From: Osedax fenrisi
Lineage: Eukaryota > Annelida > Polychaeta > Sabellida > Siboglinidae
Reading direction: 5' to 3'
Assembly: GCA_964019155.1 (NCBI GenBank)
Contig: OZ025242.1
Location: 87,104,533 to 87,168,532, forward strand
Length of the DNA stretch: 64,000 nucleotides
The notes under the pieces are model-generated. The model searched no databases, was not told the origin of the DNA, and saw only the letters and a program-made list of their open reading frames with translations. The position numbers were made by a program, and so were the translations under genes. Positions 1-12,193 of this stretch are shown piece by piece (the first letter of the stretch is position 1; every line of letters starts with the position of its first letter).

Positions 1-21
1 AATTATATTCTATATTGGTAT

Positions 22-54
<33 letters not shown>

Positions 55-538
55 CTTGTATAACGTGTGAGTTTAATTTCGATGACGCATGCACTCGCGG
101 TACACCCGGACGCATTATAATGATTGACACGTGACACACTGATGATAAGAGGCTGACCGCGTCACCTAATGACGTAAGCGCTCAGTACAAATACACCTGG
201 AAATCACAGGCCAGCTGTCAATCATCTACGACGACCGTCTATATTTCACACACACACCACACACCACACACATACACACACCCACACATACACACATTCA
301 CACACACACCACACACATACATACACCTACATACACATATACACACACATACACACACGAACTCTAGAGTCATTGTGTTTGTCACGTGGGTGCTCGCGCG
401 TCACGTGTGACGATATCGATTAAGCGAAAGAAACATCACGTGGTTTCTAGGAAATCGTTACGTCACTCGACCACTGACGAATTAGTAATATAGTATAATC
501 GATGCGATATTAACAAGTGTGCGTGTATATATAGAATA
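1..538. promoter_or_regulatory. Candidate regulatory stretch with E-box and CRE-like motifs
   Basis: No gene is visible. After a (TA)n tract at 28-54 the sequence is less AT-rich and rich in CpG. A CRE-like TGACGTAA lies at 170-177, and three CACGTG palindromes lie at 383-388, 402-407 and 437-442, followed by a second TACGTCA at about 460. CACGTG is the site of bHLH-ZIP factors (USF/MITF/TFE families) and TGACGTMA that of CREB/ATF. Three E-boxes in 60 bp inside AT-rich DNA is more than expected by eye, but no transcript start or exon can be tied to them, so promoter function is only a guess. Confidence 0.25.
246..358. repeat. (CA)n-rich imperfect microsatellite
   Basis: Interrupted CA dinucleotide run with CACAC, CATACA and CACC variants over about 110 bp; simple sequence with no coding meaning. 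Confidence 0.9.
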
Positions 539-549
539 TTATACCCAGG

Positions 550-550
<1 letters not shown>

Positions 551-588
<38 letters not shown>

Positions 589-679
589 TAATATTCATTG
601 AATACATGAATGCTTGTATACATATATGTATAGTATATTGTATGTATAGTATATTGTATGTATAGTATATTATATGTAT

Positions 680-717
<38 letters not shown>

Positions 718-722
718 TATAT
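551..722. repeat. (TA)n tracts with a short GTATAGTATATT tandem repeat
   Basis: Two (TA)n tracts at about 551-584 and 686-716 flank three copies of a unit close to TGTATGTATAGTATAT at 622-675. The reading frame through it gives only an Ile-Tyr repeat and is not a gene. Confidence 0.85.
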
Positions 723-2400
723 ATAGTATACATTTAAATGTTACACATTATCTATGATATACCCAATGAGAAGCCTCGAATTAGCTACATTTCCTAGTCT
801 ATATCCTTTTGGATCTACTTATTAGGCTGTAGTTTTATGTGGATTTCAATGGATCAATTTTCCTGATTACCTTAATGATACAATGATACGATTGATATTT
901 AAATTAACATTCAATGATATAATGATACGCTAACGTAATCGGCCTACTTAGTTCAGTGGATTAATGGCGAAACATCAAGATAACGCGCGATCGGATATTG
1001 TTTTCTATTGAATAATTAAAACCTAGCTACTGTTCCTAGTTAAAAGTTATTTATCCGTATTAACGATACTAGTATAAAGTGCAATAGAAACAGGCATGAA
1101 ACATTCCACTTATCGGGTTATTAGTTATGATTTTTATATTAATTAATATTATAGAATACGACTTTTACTGCTGGCTACCCACGTCTGTTCAAGTCTCCCC
1201 CCATCGCACGTTGATATCGCAGGCTGAGTTATCTATACAGTGTGAATATAACTTGTCGACGTAAACGGATGTTGATATATTACAATACGATACGACAAAG
1301 GAAGTTATAAGATTAACCGTATAACTAAAAATAAGTATAGATATTTCTGTAGGCTAATGGGGTAAAAGTATACAGAAAAATTAATATATAAAAGTAGGAG
1401 CAACATGAGCGATATGTGGAAGGGATACGATGCATGCTTTACGTGTATACTAAATCAACAGATGAACCAGGAGACGTAGATAAGTGTGGGGGTGTATTAA
1501 GGGTGTAGTTAGGGTTGAGATAACAATGTGAGAATACGACCGGTTAATCTTCTACGTACCATTATGTAAGTTGTGGTCTAAGGATGCCGGGCCCGGTAGT
1601 TCCGAGATAATAAATATGCCTAAGATCCCGAATCCTGCTTACTTTGAACTAATACTAACGAGTTAATAGACGAAGGCCTTCCTAGGATAACTTTTATGAA
1701 TATGGGCCCGATGCATCGGAATATTGGAAGCATTGATGGTAATAATAGGTTCTTGATGGTAATAATAAGCTAGGTTCTCCCGGATAGTCAATTATAGTTT
1801 GGAAATAGTTTGGAAATAGTTTGGAAATCGCGTTAAAGTTTACGAATATTATACTAGCGGACAAGGACATGAATGACGTGTCCTCGTGGAATGTGGTGAA
1901 CACTTGTTAACGATAGCGTGGCTAACGATAGATTACGTATTGTATGTTAACTTTGATGATAATGAAGGGCAGACTTGGAGATCGAGTACATATCTTAGTT
2001 GCATCGTAATATAGCACTTACCAGCGAGGTTAATCTATCATGCTCTTAACGGAGATCCACGAGGAGACATTTATACGAACGTTGAAAGTAGAAATAATAA
2101 TATTTTAAAGGTGAATATTATAAGCAGGGTATTTGCGAATGAGAGGGAATCCCGAAGAAAGAGTGGGAGAAGGACATATGGATTTAACTAGTAGACGACA
2201 CTACTTTAACTTGATAAGCTTTATAACGGATTAACTTATTGTGAACAGTGAAGAGAGTACATACTATGTATACTATGAGAGTATGTATACATGCTATATC
2301 GAATATCATGGTATTCAGAATTAAGATTAAGACGAGAAAACTGTATACGCAATATTTCCAGAATGTTAATAAAGATATAATATATGATATATCCTATAAC
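723..2400. other. Gene-free AT-rich sequence
   Basis: No coding pattern, tRNA, or transposon end recognised. The only structure seen is small: a doubled TTGATGGTAATAATA near 1732-1768 and three tandem AGTTTGGAAAT units at about 1796-1829. The 69-codon frame on the minus strand at 1694-1903 includes these repeats and is not supported as a gene. Confidence 0.6.
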
Positions 2401-2410
2401 ATTATATATA

Positions 2411-2530
2411 CATATGAATGAATGAATGAATGAATGAATGAATGAATTGGTTTATTTAAAAACACATCATTTTTTCGGCAGCCCTCACTGGTGTATAACG
2501 TATCGAACAAAAAATAAATAAACATTAATG
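2411..2530 (-). mobile_element. 3' end of a CR1/L2-like LINE (tail fragment)
   Basis: Read on the minus strand, this piece has GAGGGCTGCCG, then TGTGTTTTTAAATAAAC, and ends in about ten ATTC units (2411-2447 on the plus strand as GAATG repeats). The LINE remnant at 28000-28795 ends the same way: GAGGGCTCCCG, GTGTTTTTAAATAAAC and (ATTC)n. The shared 3' block and tail show that both are 3' ends of one LINE family. This copy keeps little beyond the 3' UTR, a typical 5'-truncated insertion. Its 5' limit is not sharp; I place it near 2530. Confidence 0.75.
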
Positions 2531-3179
2531 ATTCCAAAGAATTGTAGTTAAGACATACATATTACAATATATAAAAAGGATGATATATCATGTATGCCCC
2601 GGACATGGATGAGATCAGGGGTTTGGTACAGCTTAAACTAATACTAATAGTATACTAATAACTAATTACTAATTACTAATTACTAATTACTAATCATTAA
2701 TTAGTATGTTAATAGTATTGTGGAAGAATTGATAATTAAGTTACGGGGATTATTATTTCTATTTAGTTTGAGTTAATACATTCTATACGTCTAATATTGT
2801 GACTAAAATGAATAACTGTGTATGGCAGGAGATGGCTCGAGTCGGGGTTGTTCAATACCCGGATGTTAATCACAGTTTCACAATGCAACGGAATGTTGAG
2901 ATAACGTCTGCATCTCTTAGTACACGTCTCTCATTATATCTCATTATATCTCATTATATCTCATTATATCTCATTATATCTCATTATATCTCATTATATC
3001 TATGTTAATTATATATCTATTATAATTTATAACATATTAACCATATATATCACATGTATATCTATTAGAGCTATAGTATAACAACGCAAGGGAATGGTAA
3101 CTCGTACTACGTACGTATATGATAAGCCTATTTATTATATTCTAATATGCTATTGATTGTGTATATTATTTAGAACTAT
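2531..3179. repeat. AT-rich sequence with (ACTAATT)n and a 10-bp minisatellite
   Basis: ACTAATT repeats at about 2656-2697. At 2930-3001 a perfect CTCATTATAT decamer is repeated about seven times. A 69-codon frame crossing the minisatellite (2799-3008) is dominated by its Leu-Ile-Ile-Ser-His repeat, so I do not call it a gene. Confidence 0.8.
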
Positions 3180-3263
3180 ATTTTATCTATTATATAAAAG
3201 AAAGTCTATTTAATTATATATATATATATATATATCTATTATATAAAAGAAAGTCTATTTAAT

Positions 3264-3294
<31 letters not shown>

Positions 3295-3295
3295 A
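3180..3295. repeat. Duplicated 60-bp unit plus (TA)n(TG)n, left flank of the Helitron-like pair
   Basis: The block TCTATTATATAAAAGAAAG...TTTAATTA followed by (TA)n occurs twice (about 3187-3230 and 3235-3270). It leads into (TA)n(TG)n, which ends in A just before the Helitron-like 5' TC at 3296. The same (TA)n(TG)n composite precedes the second element at 6132-6181. Confidence 0.8.
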
Positions 3296-6131
3296 TCTGG
3301 TGAGGTAACTCGAGAACCGGGGTACGTCGCGAAAATATGTTATACCCGATCTTAATAAATTTGCAACAGTATGGTCTTGGTCCGGAAAATTTTTTGAATT
3401 TTATACCGCGTACCCCAGAAAAACCTGAAAAATTGACTTTTTGCCATTAAAATGATTTTTTGTCGTCCAAAATCTTCGGCGTCGCATTTTTGAAATATTT
3501 TTTTTACATTTTTTCGAACTATTTTTTTGAATTTTTTTTGATTTTTTTTTGAAATTTTTGGAAATTTTGGAAATTTTTTGAAATATTTTTGAAATATTTT
3601 TGACATTTTTTGAAATATTTTTGAAGTTTTTTTTAAATATTTTTAAACATTTTTTTGAAATTTTTTTAAAATATATTTTGTAATATTATTTATATTTTTT
3701 GTATTTTAAAAAATATTATTTGAAATAATTTTTTATATTTTTCAACTATTTTTTTTAAATATTTTTAAACATTTTTTTGAAATTTTTTTAAAATATATTT
3801 TGTAATATTATTTATATTTTTTGTATTTTAAAAAATATTATTTGAAATAATTTTTTATATTTTTCAACTATTCGTTGAAATATTATTATTTTAAGATATA
3901 ATTAAAATATTATAATTATATAATAAATATATAAATATTATAAGATATAATAATATACTTTTTAAAATATTTGTAGAACATTTATAAAAAATATATTTTG
4001 TAATATTTGGAAATATTTGTTGTATACTAGGAATACAGAATCAGGAATAGCTATACTTAATAAATAATAGATAGGCAAACAATCAAAAATCGATCAACGC
4101 AGGGTGCGGTTTGGGTTTTCGATATTTATTAAGTACTATTTTGTAATATTGGAAATATGTGTTGTATTTTTTTAAATATTATTTGAAATATTTTTGAAAT
4201 ATTTTTCCACTAATTTTTGAGATATTAATATTTGTATAAATTTGTTTGAATTTTAGCAACAATTTATGTTATTGTATATGAAAAGCAGAATCATGAATAG
4301 CCATAAATAATAAATAATAGATAGGTAAGCTATCAAACAACGAGTAAAGCAAAGTTGGGTACGGCAAGAAATTCCAAATCAGGAATAGTTATAATTAATA
4401 AATGATAGATAGGCAAATAATAAAAAACCGAGCAACGCCGATTTGGAACTGTTTGGGTTTAGGTTTTCAACATATTTTGGAATATTTGAAATATCTGTTG
4501 TATTTTTTGAAATATTTTTTATCTAATTTTTTAAATATTAAAAAAAATATGTTTCTACATATGTTTAATTTTATTTAATTGTATATACTAGAAATGTAGG
4601 ATCAGGAATAGCTCTAATTAATAAATAATAAATAGGCAAACAATCAAAAACCGATAAATGTCGAGTCGAGTACTGTTTGGATTTGGGTTTAGGTTTGAGT
4701 TTTCGACATTTTTTTAAAACATATTTTGTAATATTTTAAATATTTTTTGTATTTGTTAGCAATTATATATTTTAGAATAATCAGGAATAGCTATAATTAA
4801 TAAAAATAAATAGTCAAACAATCAAAAACCTAGCAACGCCGGGTAGGGTATGACTGCTAATATGTTGAAATATTTTTTATATTTAAAAAATATTTTTAGA
4901 CACTTTTTAAAAATATATTTTATAATATTTTAAAGTATTTTTGTATTTTTGTATTTTTACAAAATATTTTACAAATAAGTCTTAAAAAGAACAACGCTAG
5001 ATCTACATCGGATACAGTTAGATTTATTAAATATTAGTTAGAAGACAACAATTAAAGAATAGCTATGCATAATTAGGAATAACTATAATTAATAATTGAT
5101 AGGCAAATAATAAAAAAACGAGCAACGTCGGGTTGGGTTCGGCAAACAATTCTAAATCAGGAATAGTTATAATTAATAAAGTATAGATAGGCATATAATT
5201 AAAAACCGATCAACGCCGTTTTGGGACGGTTTGGGTTTGGGTTTTCAACATATTTTGTAATATTTGAAATATTTGTTGTATTTTTTAAAATATTTTTTGA
5301 AATATTTGTTCACTAATTTTTTAAATATTATAAACAATATTTTTCTATATTTGTTTGTATTTTAAATAAACTTTATTTAATTGTATATACTAGAAATATA
5401 GAATCAGAAATTGCCCTAATTAATAAATAATAAATAATAGATAGGCAAACAAACAAAAACCAAGAAATGCCGGGTCGGGTATGGTTTGTTTTTAAAACAT
5501 ATTTTGTAATATTTTATATATTTTTTTGCAATTTTTAGCAATTATATATTTTAGAATAATCAGGAATAGCTATAATTAATAAAAAAAATTAATAGGCATT
5601 AAAAATCAGGTATGGCTACTAATATGTTGAAATATTTTTTATATTTCTTAAAATATTTTTAGACACTTTTTAAAAATATATTTTGTAATATTTTAAATTA
5701 TTATTTGTAATCTTACCAAATATTTTACAAATAATCTTAAAAACGAACAACGCTGAGTCTACATCGGATACAGTTAGAATTAGTAAATATTAGTTAGAAG
5801 AAAACAATTAAATATTAGCTAAGTATAATCAGGAATAGCTACAATTAATAGGCAAATAATCAAAAACCTAGCAACGCAGGGTAGTGTACGGTTTGTGTTT
5901 GGGTTTAGGTTTGGGTTTTAGACATTTTTTTAAAACATATTTTGTAATATTTGAAATATTTGTTGTATTTTTTAACATATTATTTGAAAATGTTTTCTAC
6001 TTTGTTTTGTATGTCAGCTAACATTTATTGTATTATATATATATCAATTAAGAATCAGGAATAGCTATAATTAATATATAATATATAGGAAAATAATCAA
6101 AACCGAGCAACGCCGGGTCGGGTACGGCTAG
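3296..6131 (+). mobile_element. Helitron-like non-autonomous element, copy 1
   Basis: It starts with TCTGGTGAGGTAACTCGAG after an A and ends with GCCGGGTCGGGTACGGCTAG before a T. These match Helitron rules: 5' TC, 3' CTRR, insertion between A and T, short GCCG...CGGC stem close to the 3' end. It has no Rep/helicase coding. The interior is AT-rich (runs of GAAATATTTTT) and holds about ten degenerate copies of a block CAGGAATAGCTATAATTAAT...CCGAGCAACGCCGGGTCGGGTACGG, the last being the true 3' end. This looks like Helentron/HINE elements, which carry tandem repeats before a conserved 3' end. Family naming is inference; the shared ends with copy 2 are directly seen. Confidence 0.7.
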
Positions 6132-6181
<50 letters not shown>

Positions 6182-6182
<1 letters not shown>

Positions 6183-9100
6183 CTGGTGAGGTAACTCGAG
6201 AACCGGGGTACGTCGCAAAAATCTGTTATACCCGATCTTAATAAATTTTCAAAAGTATGGTCTTGGTCCGGAAAATTTTTTGAATTTTTTACCGTGTACC
6301 CCAGAAAAACCCGAAAAATTGACTTTTTGCCATTAAAATGATTTTTTGTCATCTAAAATCTCCGGCGTCGCTTTTTTGAAATATTTTTTTTACATTTTTT
6401 CGATATATTTTTTGGAATTTTTTTTGAAATTTTTTTTGAAAATTTGTGAAATTTTTTTGAAATTTTTGAAATATTTTTGAAATTTTTATCAAATTTTTTT
6501 GAAATTTTTGAAATATTTTGATATATTTTTAAAATTTGTTTGAAATATTTGTAAACATTTTTTGAAATTTAAAAAAAATTTATTTTGTAATATAATTTAT
6601 TTTATTTTATTTATATTATTTGTATTTTTAAAAAATATTATTTGAAATATTTTTTTACATTTTTCAACTATAACTATTATTTTAGATTATAATCGTTGAC
6701 ATATTATTATTTTAAGATAATAATTAAAATATTATAATTATTTAATAATATATAAATATTATACTTTTTAAAATATTTTTAGAACATTTATAAAAAATAT
6801 ATTTTGTAATATTTGGAAATATTTGTTGTATAGGAATACAGAATCAGGAATAGCTATAATTAATAAATAATATATAGGAAACAATCAAAAATCGATCAAC
6901 GCAGGGTGCGGTTTGGGTTTTCGACATTTATTAAGTAATATTTTGTAATATTGGAAATATGTGTTGTATTTTTTTAAATATTTTTGAAATATATTTCCAC
7001 TAATTTTTGAGATATTAAAAACGAATATTTGTCTAAATTTGTTTGAATTTTTACAAAAATGTATGTTATTATATATGAAAGGTAGAATCATGAATAGCCA
7101 TAATTAATAAATAATAAATAGGCAATCAATCAAAAACCGACAAATGTCGGTATGGTTTGGGTTTGGGTTTAGGTTTGAGTTTTCGACAATTTTTTAAAAC
7201 ATATTTTGTAATATTTGAAATATTTATTGTTTTTATTATTTTATATTTTTCCACTAATTTCTTAAATATTAAAATTGTCTACATTTGTTTGTATAACAGC
7301 TAAATTTATTTTATTGTATATATAGCAATGCAGAATTAGGATTAGCTATAATTAATAAATAATAGATATACAAACAATCAAAAACATAGCAACGTCGGGT
7401 CGGGTGCGGTTTGGATTTTCGACATTTTTTTTAAAACATATTTTGTAATATTTGAAATATTTGGTGATTTTTTAATATATTTTTTGAAATATTTTTCTAC
7501 TAATTTTTTAAATATTAAAATATTTTCCTACATTTGTTCAGCTAACATTTATATTATTCTATATATAGCAATGGAGTATCAGGAATAGCTATAAGTAATA
7601 AATAATATATAGGAAAATAATAGAAAACCTAGAAACGTGATCGGGTATGGTTTTGGTTTGGTTTTCGGCATCATTTTAAGTCATATTTTATAATATTGGA
7701 AATATTTGTTGTATTTTTTAAAATATTTTTTGAAATATTAAAGTCCATCATTTTTGAAGTATTTTAAACAAATATTTGTCTAAAATTGTTTGTATTTTAT
7801 TATATTTAGCATAAATGTATGTTATTGTATAGAATTGTAGAATCAGGAATAGATCTAATTAATAAATAATAAATAGTCAAACAATCAAAAACCGATAAAT
7901 GTCGGGTCGGGCACTGTTTGGGTTTGGGTTTATATTTGAGTTTTCGACATTTTTTTTAATATTTTAAATATGTGTTGTATTTTTCAGCAATTAAATATTT
8001 TAGCATAATCACGAATAGCTATAAATTATAGCCTATAAATGATAAAAATAAATAGGCAAATAATCAAAAACTTAGCAACGCCGGGTCGGGTATGGATACT
8101 AATATGTTGAAATATTTGTTATATTTAAAAAAATATTTGTAGACACTTTTTAAAATATATTTGATAATATTTTAAATTATTTTTTGTATTTTTACAAAAT
8201 ATTTTACGAATAAATCTTAAAAACGAACAACGCTAGATCTACATCATATACAGTTAGAATTATTAAATATTAGTTAGAAACAAAATTAAATATTAGCTAT
8301 ACATAATTAGGAATAGCTATAATTAATAATTGATAGGAAAATAATCAAAAACCGAGCAACGTCGGTTTGGGACGGTTTGGGTTTAGGTTTTCAACATATT
8401 TTGTAATATTTGAAATATTTTTGTATTTTTTAATATATTGTTTAAAATATTTGTTCGAGTGATCACAAGTTTTTTAAATATTAAAACAAATATTACATTA
8501 GTTTGTATTTTAGATAAACTTTATTTATATAATTAATATACAATATTAATTGTATATACAATTTTTACAATTTTTATATTTTTACATTTTTAAAATTGTA
8601 TATACTATAAATTTAGAATCAGGAATAGCCTAATTAATAAATAATAAACAGGCAAACAATCAAAAACCGATAAATGTCGGTATGGTTTGGGTTTGGGTTT
8701 AGGTTTGAGTTTTCGACAATTTTTTAAAACATATTTTGTAATATTTGAAATATCCACTAATTTCTTAAATATTAAAATTTTCTATATTTGTTTGTATATC
8801 AGCTAACATTTATTTTATTGTATATATAGCAATGCAGAATTAAGATTAGCTATAATTAATAAATAATAGATATACAAACAATCAAAAACATAGCAACGCA
8901 GTGTCGGGTGCGGTTTGGGTTTAGGTTTTCGAAAATTTTTTAAAACATATTTTGTAATATTTGAAATATTTGGTGTATTTTTTAATATATTTTTCTACTA
9001 ATTTTTCTACTAATTTTTTAAATATTAAAATATTTTCCTACATTTGTTTGTATGTCAGCTAACATTTATTTTATTTTATATATAGCAATGAAGTATCAGG

Positions 9101-9369
9101 AATAGCTATAAGTAATAAATAATAGATAGGAAAATAATCAAAACCTAGAAACGTGTACTGGTATGGTTTTGAATTATTTTTTGTATTTTTACCAAATATT
9201 TTAGGAATAAATCTTAAAAACTAACAAAGCACATCGGATATAGTAAGAATTATTAAATATTATTTAGAAATAAAATTTAAGATTAGCTATGCATAATTAG
9301 GAATAACTATAATTAATAATAAATATACAAATAATCAAAAACCGAGCAACGCCGGGTCGGGTACGGCTA

Positions 9370-9370
<1 letters not shown>
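6182..9370 (+). mobile_element. Helitron-like non-autonomous element, copy 2
   Basis: Its first 200 bases are nearly identical to those of copy 1 (TCTGGTGAGGTAACTCGAG, then TACCGTGTACCCCAGAAAAAC), and it ends in the same GCCGGGTCGGGTACGGCTAG followed by T(AT)n. It is about 350 bp longer than copy 1 because the inner repeat modules differ in number. The two copies are separated only by 50 bp of (TA)n(TG)n, the same composite that precedes copy 1. Either the unit was duplicated in tandem, or two insertions used the same dinucleotide target. No open reading frame is supported. Confidence 0.7.
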
Positions 9371-9400
<30 letters not shown>

Positions 9401-9405
<5 letters not shown>

Positions 9406-9686
9406 ATTGTTATTGTTATTTTTATTTGGTGGAGTCCTTTAATCCCATCCAGGAACTTAGATGAAGTTTTCACTTATACCATATATGGCTCTAATGTCCA
9501 TTCGAAGCAGCTCTTATTTTAAGGCATACATGGTTTTAACGAGAACCGATCATTTATTTATACACAATTATATAAGATCACTTCTAAATAATATTTCAAG
9601 ATTATTGTAATGGTCCGGACGGGACTTGAACCCGCGTCCTACTGCTCGTGTGTCTGACGCCCTAGCCAACTGAGCCACACACGCAG
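9401..9686 (-). mobile_element. tRNA-derived SINE, copy 1
   Basis: On the minus strand it begins with a tRNA-like head: box A TGGCTCAGTTGGCTAGGG and box B GGGTTCAAGTCC. A roughly 190-bp tRNA-unrelated body follows (AAGTGATCTTATATAATTG ... ACTTCATCTAAGTTCC), then ACTCCACC and a tail of AATAACAAT units. The predicted anticodon arm does not pair, so this is a SINE head, not a working tRNA. Copies 2 (14711-14997) and 3 (55001-55258 plus 56800-56831) share the whole layout. Confidence 0.88.

Positions 9687-9735
<49 letters not shown>
9687..9735. repeat. (TA)n tract
   Basis: About 48 bp of uninterrupted TA directly upstream of the SINE head; the SINE sits between two TA tracts. Confidence 0.95.
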
Positions 9736-9739
<4 letters not shown>

Positions 9740-9759
9740 AAGTGCAATATCTGATCTAC

Positions 9760-10177
9760 GAATAGATTGCGAGCGTCCTAACATATCAATTATATCGAAA
9801 GCAGGTCGGCTTCAAACAATACAGCTAACGAAAAAACCACGCTCGGTTGATCAATTGATCTCAACCGACCCCGAGGTCACTCGAGGTCACCGGGTGCTGT
9901 CTAGGTACACGGGCACTCGAGTCGGCCGTGATTTAGCCGTCGCCGTCTAGGAACTAACGCAGCTGCTCTACGCGATTCAGTGGTAAGTATATGTATAAGT
10001 GCGCGCACTTACGCAGTTGTGTGTGTACCGAGGTACGTACCTAAGTGTCTACAAAGCTAGACACGTCTGGGCGGAGGTGTTTTTTCTGCGCCCGATATCC
10101 GTCTAGAGAGGCTGTCAATCATTCGCGGTGCCCGTGTTGTTAACGTGTGTGTAAGTGTACTGAGTACTCTTACTAAT
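9760..10177. other. CpG-containing, GC-richer stretch with a strong splice-donor-like site
   Basis: This segment is much richer in G+C and CpG than its neighbours (GTCGGCCGTGATTTAGCCGTCGCCGTC at about 9920). The sequence CAGTGGTAAGTATATG near 9977-9992 fits an animal 5' splice site. No open frame of useful length crosses it. It could be an untranslated first exon with its promoter, or just unique intergenic sequence. I see no acceptor partner. Confidence 0.25.
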
Positions 10178-10252
10178 AGGGCTGGCTCTAGTGGGGTTAA
10201 CTCCACTGGGGCTAACTCTATAGGGTTAACTCTACTGGGGCTAACTGTACAG
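10178..10252. repeat. Imperfect tandem GGGGCTAACTCTA/GGGTTAACTC repeat
   Basis: About five degenerate 16-18 bp units with core GGGSTWACTC alternate across 75 bp. No function is suggested by the context. Confidence 0.7.
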
Positions 10253-10590
10253 AAAAAACACTATATGATTATTCTTTTAATATTTTACAATTGTATATTA
10301 TGATTTTGAATAGGAAGTCGGGGCGGGGTATTATGTAATTATATTATGTAATTAGATTATGTAATTACAACGTATATTAATAACATGATCGATATCTCTA
10401 CGACGTTGGGGTTTACCGACATCTGAATAGTATACTCTACTATACTAGAGGGGTAACTTTAAAGTTTAACCCTAAGTTAAGGGGTATAATTCGACATTCC
10501 TTAGTTCAACTTGTACTGATAAGTAAGTAAACATTGTTTTCTCTCGTCGTTACTTAACTATATCGTTTGTTTTTAATCTATATATATATA
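10253..10590. other. AT-rich sequence, no feature
   Basis: Nothing recognised beyond a short TATGTAATTA repeat near 10329-10366 and the TA that serves as the left target duplication of the following MITE. Confidence 0.6.
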
Positions 10591-11138
10591 CAGTCAAAGC
10601 TCGATAACTCAACATTGACGGGACGGAGTTTTCATGTTGAGTTAAGCGAGTATGTTGAGTTATCATATGTATAAATTAATGACTTAATTAATGTTTTGTT
10701 CATATAAATGCATTCAAAATAGTACTCGTATGATAATATAATAATTGTAATTGTATTTTTACGTTTATATATTTAATTCCATATATATGGATATCCATAT
10801 AATAATATATATTATTAAATAAAACCATGTTGAATAATGTATGTTGAATTATATTTGTTGAGAAATGTAGTTTTATTACATGTAAAAGATACGAATCCAA
10901 CAACATATGTTTGTGATATTTTGATTTTTCATAAATGTTGAGTTATCGGATGTATATTTACATGTAATGTATAGGCTAGGATTATAAAAACGATGTTGAG
11001 TTATATGTATGTTGAGTTATATTTGTTGAGTAATAGGGTTTTTGTTAACATGTAAAAGATACGAATCCAACCAAATATTTTTTGGATGTTGAGTTATCGG
11101 CAATGTTGAGTTATCGGCATGTTGAGTTACCGAGCTTC

Positions 11139-11143
<5 letters not shown>
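10591..11143. mobile_element. Pogo/Tigger-like MITE with TA target duplication
   Basis: The left end is CAGTCAAAGCTCGATAACTC and the right end, read inward, is TAGTAGAAGCTCGGTAACTC, both continuing into AACAT. They are flanked by TA. The CAGTNGAANCTCGRTAACTC pattern is typical of pogo/Tigger-type mariner elements. The word ATGTTGAGTTATCGG or variants recurs about eight times inside, mostly near the ends, as expected for reiterated transposase sites. There is no transposase frame. About 553 bp long. Confidence 0.75.

Positions 11144-11228
<85 letters not shown>
11144..11228. repeat. (TA)n tract
   Basis: About 75 bp of TA with a TTTATATA interruption near the end; the Tyr-Ile frame across it (11017-11274) is an artefact. 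Confidence 0.95.
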
Positions 11229-11229
<1 letters not shown>

Positions 11230-12193
11230 GATTATATGTCTAGATAATATACTTACGCTAAACTTCTTTTTCAATTTATTATTATTCGTGTATTTATTTA
11301 TTTATTTGTTTGTTTTATTATTTCAACTCGACGCATATCAAAACGTCTATCGTTTTCATTGAGTCAGTAAACCTTTCTATTATTTATTATTATACATGTA
11401 TACGTACTACGTATCACCATAGGAACAATAGAAACAATATAAACAATATAAACTATTTATATTGCAATTTCTAATACGTTTTCTTTAACAATTATAATAA
11501 TTATAATAGTATTAATTATTATTATAATTTATTATGAACGTCATTGTTTATGATATAATTAATGAAAATATAAATATTCGGTATATTATTATTTCTTAAG
11601 GTCACCACATAAGATTGGCTTTGATATAACGGTCATCTACTAGAATAATATATACAAATATATTATATACACATATGTAGGTATACCTATATTTAGATTT
11701 AAAATATAACTAATAAATATTTCCATATTCAATACTTTCCCTATATCATTGGTTTTATTAAATAATAATATTTCAATATATATATATGTATATATGTATA
11801 TATACATATATATACACACATTAAGCCTACATTAAACTGTGTGTTTACAACTATATTAACATAGCATGAATGATATGAAGGTACACATTGTTAATCACGT
11901 GACAGTTAATTACATACTTATATTTAAGTTGTATTTGTGATTTTATAATACGTCTAGGCTATAGAGTCTGCGCTAGAGAAGTCTATACTACAGACGTATA
12001 TATTATAGACGTATATACTGTAGACTATATACTATATAAAGATTCTATACACATTTAGAGGTGTGATTTTTAATTTATTCTACACGTTTAGGGGTGTATA
12101 GTCAAAACTGACATTTTACACCGTTCAAATCATTAGGTTTTACATCTTTTTTTCTCTATTATTTCTAACAGTGTATACGTCTATACTAAAGAC
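11229..12193. other. Gene-free AT-rich sequence
   Basis: No coding or transposon pattern found. Short CACGTG-containing motif at about 11897, and repetitive CTATACT/AGACGTATATA strings at 11975-12030. The last eight bases (CTAAAGAC) are the left target duplication of the hAT element that follows. Confidence 0.55.

Noticed and set aside
3352..3606. Lys/Phe-rich minus-strand frame at the start of the Helitron-like element (and its copy at 6128-6352)
   Set aside because: Made of GAAATATTTTT low-complexity sequence; the two copies do not keep the frame.
5880..5920. Telomere-like GGGTTTGGGTTTAGG strings inside the Helitron-like elements
   Set aside because: Only two to four irregular units, recurring as part of the internal module; not a telomere tract.
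9611..9686. tRNA gene on the minus strand
   Set aside because: The A and B boxes are good but the anticodon arm cannot pair, and the sequence continues into a shared body and tail as in two other copies; it is a SINE head. The same holds at 14711.
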